A stretch of 7,328 bases of DNA, taken from contig PLWR01000365.1 in assembly GCA_003165615.1 (NCBI GenBank), positions 1 through 7,328 of the forward strand, in the 5' to 3' direction. Shown one piece after another: positions 5,417 to 7,328 of the stretch. The notes under the pieces are model-generated. The model ran no database searches. It saw nothing but the letters and a program-made list of their open reading frames with translations, and was not told where the DNA came from. The translations under genes and the position numbers were made by a program. How positions within the stretch are numbered: the stretch's first letter is position 1; each line of letters starts with the position of its first letter. Source of the DNA: Acidobacteriota bacterium (lineage in GTDB: Bacteria > Acidobacteriota > Terriglobia > UBA7540).

Positions 5417-6604
5417 ATGATCAAGCCGTTCGATAAACCGATCTACGTCACCAAGCCTTGGCTCCCCCCGCTGGAAGAGTTCCAGAGGGGACTGGCGGAG
5501 ATCTGGGACCGGGGCGTGCTGACCAACAACGGCCCGGTGCTGGAGAGATTTCGGGCAGACTTGGCTGAGTACTGCGAGACGGAGAACCTCTGCCTGTTTA
5601 CCAACGGAACCTTGGCGCTGCAGATTGCGATTCAGGGAATGGGCATCACGGGGGACGTGATTACGACGCCATATACTTTTGTGGCGACGGTGCACTCGCT
5701 CTTCTGGAATAAGGTGCGACCCGTGTTTGTGGATATCGAGCCGGAACACTATACCCTGGACCCGGAACAAGTGGAGGCGGCGATCACTCCCTGGACAAGC
5801 GCGATTCTGGGTGTGCACGTGTATGGGCACCCCTGCCGTTTGGAAGAACTGGAGCGGATCGCGCGGAAGCACAATTTGAAGTTGCTGTACGACGCAGCCC
5901 ATGCGTTCGGAGTGCGGGTGAACGGGCAGCCCATCGGGCACTTTGGCGACTTGAGCATGTTCAGCTTCCACGCCACGAAGCTTTTCCATTCCGTGGAAGG
6001 GGGGATGCTGACGTTCGGCGACGGGACGCTACGGCGCCGGTTCGACTACCTGAAAAACTTCGGATATGAGAACGAAGTTGAAGTGGTGATGCCGGGGACG
6101 AACGCGAAGATGAACGAGCTTCAGGCGCTGATGGGGCGACTGGTGCTCCAGCGCATGGGTGAAATTGTGGAGAAAAGACGCCAGATTGCCCAGACGTATC
6201 GGTGTGAGCTGATCACCATTCCTGGCATTCAAGCGGCGGCGCTGCCGGCCCCGGGCGTCGAATATAACCACGCCTACTTTCCTATTGAGGTGGATGAGCG
6301 GGAGTTCGGGGCGAGCCGCGATGACTTGTACAATGGGCTGAAGGAATGGAACGTCTTCGCGCGGCGCTACTTTTACCCTCTGGTGACGGATTTCGCTTGC
6401 TATCGGGGGATAGTGCGGGAAGGGGAGTTGCCTGTGGCCCGAAGCGTAGCGAGCCGGATCATCGCCCTACCCATTTTCAGCGACCTGGGGCTCGATGACG
6501 TGGTGCGCATCTGCCACATCATTCGGCACATCCACGAGCAGCGGAGGCCGCTTCCCGCCGGGAGCATAACGGGCGTACCGAACACTGCCGCGGGTCCGGC
6601 GTGA
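5417..6604 (+). CDS. DegT/DnrJ/EryC1/StrS-family PLP-dependent sugar aminotransferase
   Basis: 395-residue cytoplasmic enzyme that transfers an amino group, usually from glutamate, to a keto group of a nucleotide-linked sugar. Seen: the N-terminal KPWLPPLEEF (13-22) and LTNNGP (35-40) typical of the family, FTNGTLAL (61-68) for phosphate binding, GDVITTPYTFVAT (79-91), PVFVDIEPE (102-110), VHVYGHPC (133-140), LYDAAHAFGV (157-166) with Asp159 for the pyridine nitrogen, the PLP lysine Lys188 in FSFHATKLF, VEGG (193-196) and NAKMNELQA (229-237). The SFHATK form is shared with VioA- and FdtB-type enzymes that act on dTDP-keto-6-deoxy sugars, which would suit the RmlB product made upstream. Position of amination and sugar are not readable. 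The last 20 or so residues (after HIHEQRRP) are a Pro/Gly/Ala tail outside the fold. The stop overlaps the next start by 4 bases (GTGA), so it is coupled to the flippase gene. Confidence 0.93.
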   Translation: MIKPFDKPIYVTKPWLPPLEEFQRGLAEIWDRGVLTNNGPVLERFRADLAEYCETENLCLFTNGTLALQIAIQGMGITGDVITTPYTFVATVHSLFWNKVRPVFVDIEPEHYTLDPEQVEAAITPWTSAILGVHVYGHPCRLEELERIARKHNLKLLYDAAHAFGVRVNGQPIGHFGDLSMFSFHATKLFHSVEGGMLTFGDGTLRRRFDYLKNFGYENEVEVVMPGTNAKMNELQALMGRLVLQRMGEIVEKRRQIAQTYRCELITIPGIQAAALPAPGVEYNHAYFPIEVDEREFGASRDDLYNGLKEWNVFARRYFYPLVTDFACYRGIVREGELPVARSVASRIIALPIFSDLGLDDVVRICHIIRHIHEQRRPLPAGSITGVPNTAAGPA

Positions 6605-7328
6605 ATACCGAGACGGAAAACAAGCCAGTAGGCTTACGGGAACGGTCGCTCAAGGCCGTCATCTGGAGTTCGGCGGACACCTTTGGGCGCCAGGGGATCC
6701 AATTCGTTACCTCGATCCTGCTGGCACGGTTATTGACCCCTGCCGAGTTTGGGTTGGTGGGGATGATCGTGGTGTTCCTGGCGGTAGCGACGTCGTTTGT
6801 CGACAGCGGCTTCTCGTCGGCGCTGATCCAGCGGAAAGAGGTTACGGAGGATGACAAGACATCGGTTTTTATTTTCAATGTCATCGCGGGGCTGGGGATG
6901 GCCGCGGCGATGTATGGGGCGGCTCCATGGGTAGCGCGGTTCTACAAAGAGCCGATTCTAACCGGCCTGACCAGGCTGCTGGCGCTGAATCTCTTGCTCA
7001 GCGCTTTTGGGTCGGTGCAATTCGCGCTTCTGAGCCGGCGACTGGACTTCAAGACCCAGTGGAAGGTCGGAATGGTGGCGACGGGGGTTTCCGGCGCCGC
7101 GGCAGTGTTTCTCGCGTGGCGAGGTTACGGCGTGTGGAGCCTGGTGATCCAGGCGAACATCTCGGCGCTGATTTCGACGCTGCTGGTTTGGTGGCTGGTA
7201 CCGTGGCGGCCCAGCGGGAAGGCAAGCCTCCATTCACTGCAGTCGATGTTCGGATTCGGGTCGCGCGTCCTCGCCTCGGGATTGCTGAACACGGTGTCTG
7301 ACCGCGTGCAATTGCTGCTGATCGGGAA
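6601..7328 (+). CDS. Lipid-linked oligosaccharide flippase, WzxC-type (3'-truncated by window edge)
   Basis: Open reading frame from GTG 6601 with no stop before the window end: 242 codons of a protein normally about 470-500 residues long. It belongs to the polysaccharide transporter part of the MOP superfamily (Wzx/WzxC/RfbX), multi-span inner membrane proteins that flip undecaprenyl-linked repeat units to the periplasm. Seen: ILLARLLTPAEFGLVGM (39-55), SFVDSGFSSALIQRKEVTED (65-84), ARFYKEP (112-118), SVQFALLSRRLDF (138-150) and GYGVWSLVIQ (175-184), all hallmarks of WzxC-like proteins. Hydrophobic spans lie near 31-46, 50-66, 87-108, 155-172 and 180-200. The cytoplasmic N-terminal tail is short and polar. 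No strong ribosome binding site is visible; the GTGA overlap with the aminotransferase stop suggests translation by coupling. The family call is strong; the sugar unit transported cannot be told. Confidence 0.92.
   Translation, partial: MNTETENKPVGLRERSLKAVIWSSADTFGRQGIQFVTSILLARLLTPAEFGLVGMIVVFLAVATSFVDSGFSSALIQRKEVTEDDKTSVFIFNVIAGLGMAAAMYGAAPWVARFYKEPILTGLTRLLALNLLLSAFGSVQFALLSRRLDFKTQWKVGMVATGVSGAAAVFLAWRGYGVWSLVIQANISALISTLLVWWLVPWRPSGKASLHSLQSMFGFGSRVLASGLLNTVSDRVQLLLIG

Noticed and set aside
6927..7301. 124-codon + strand open frame near the window end
   Set aside because: It lies in another frame of the flippase gene, whose reading from 6601 carries strong WzxC family motifs; this is a shadow frame.

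Overview
This 7.3 kb window lies inside a surface-polysaccharide (exopolysaccharide or O-antigen type) biosynthesis locus of a Gram-negative-like bacterium with moderately high GC. All supported genes are on the + strand. The families present, two fused enzyme domains, and a cluster of short AGGTTACAG/CTGTAACCT repeats suggest an environmental phylum such as Acidobacteriota or a relative. That placement is inference and of low confidence; no rRNA or other phylogenetic marker is present.

Layout: (i) 1-2186, a tightly overlapping dTDP-sugar block: the C-terminal two thirds of RmlB/RfbB (dTDP-glucose 4,6-dehydratase), RmlD/RfbD (dTDP-4-dehydrorhamnose reductase) and a divergent RmlC-like cupin epimerase. 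No rmlA (thymidylyltransferase) is in view. (ii) 2247-3404, a geranylgeranyl-reductase-family flavoprotein 60 bp downstream, an unexpected member of a sugar operon. (iii) 3405-3540, a cluster of short repeats in two opposed orientations that runs to within 4 bp of the next start codon. (iv) 3545-5080, a single ORF fusing a small phosphoglycosyl transferase (initiating sugar transferase) to a WecG/TagA/CpsF (GT26) glycosyltransferase. (v) 5081-5416, a 336-bp non-coding stretch rich in inverted repeats. (vi) 5417-6604, a DegT/DnrJ/EryC1/StrS-family PLP sugar aminotransferase, overlapping by 4 bp (vii) 6601 to the window end, the N-terminal half of a WzxC-type flippase that is cut by the window edge.

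How they may work together: RmlB makes dTDP-4-keto-6-deoxyglucose. The epimerase and RmlD would take it to dTDP-L-rhamnose, and the aminotransferase could divert the same kind of 4-keto intermediate to a dTDP-amino-dideoxy sugar. The fusion protein would put the first sugar phosphate on the polyprenyl-phosphate carrier and add the second sugar, and the flippase would export the lipid-linked unit. The reductase may saturate an isoprenoid, possibly the carrier lipid itself; this is the most speculative and most interesting link in the window.
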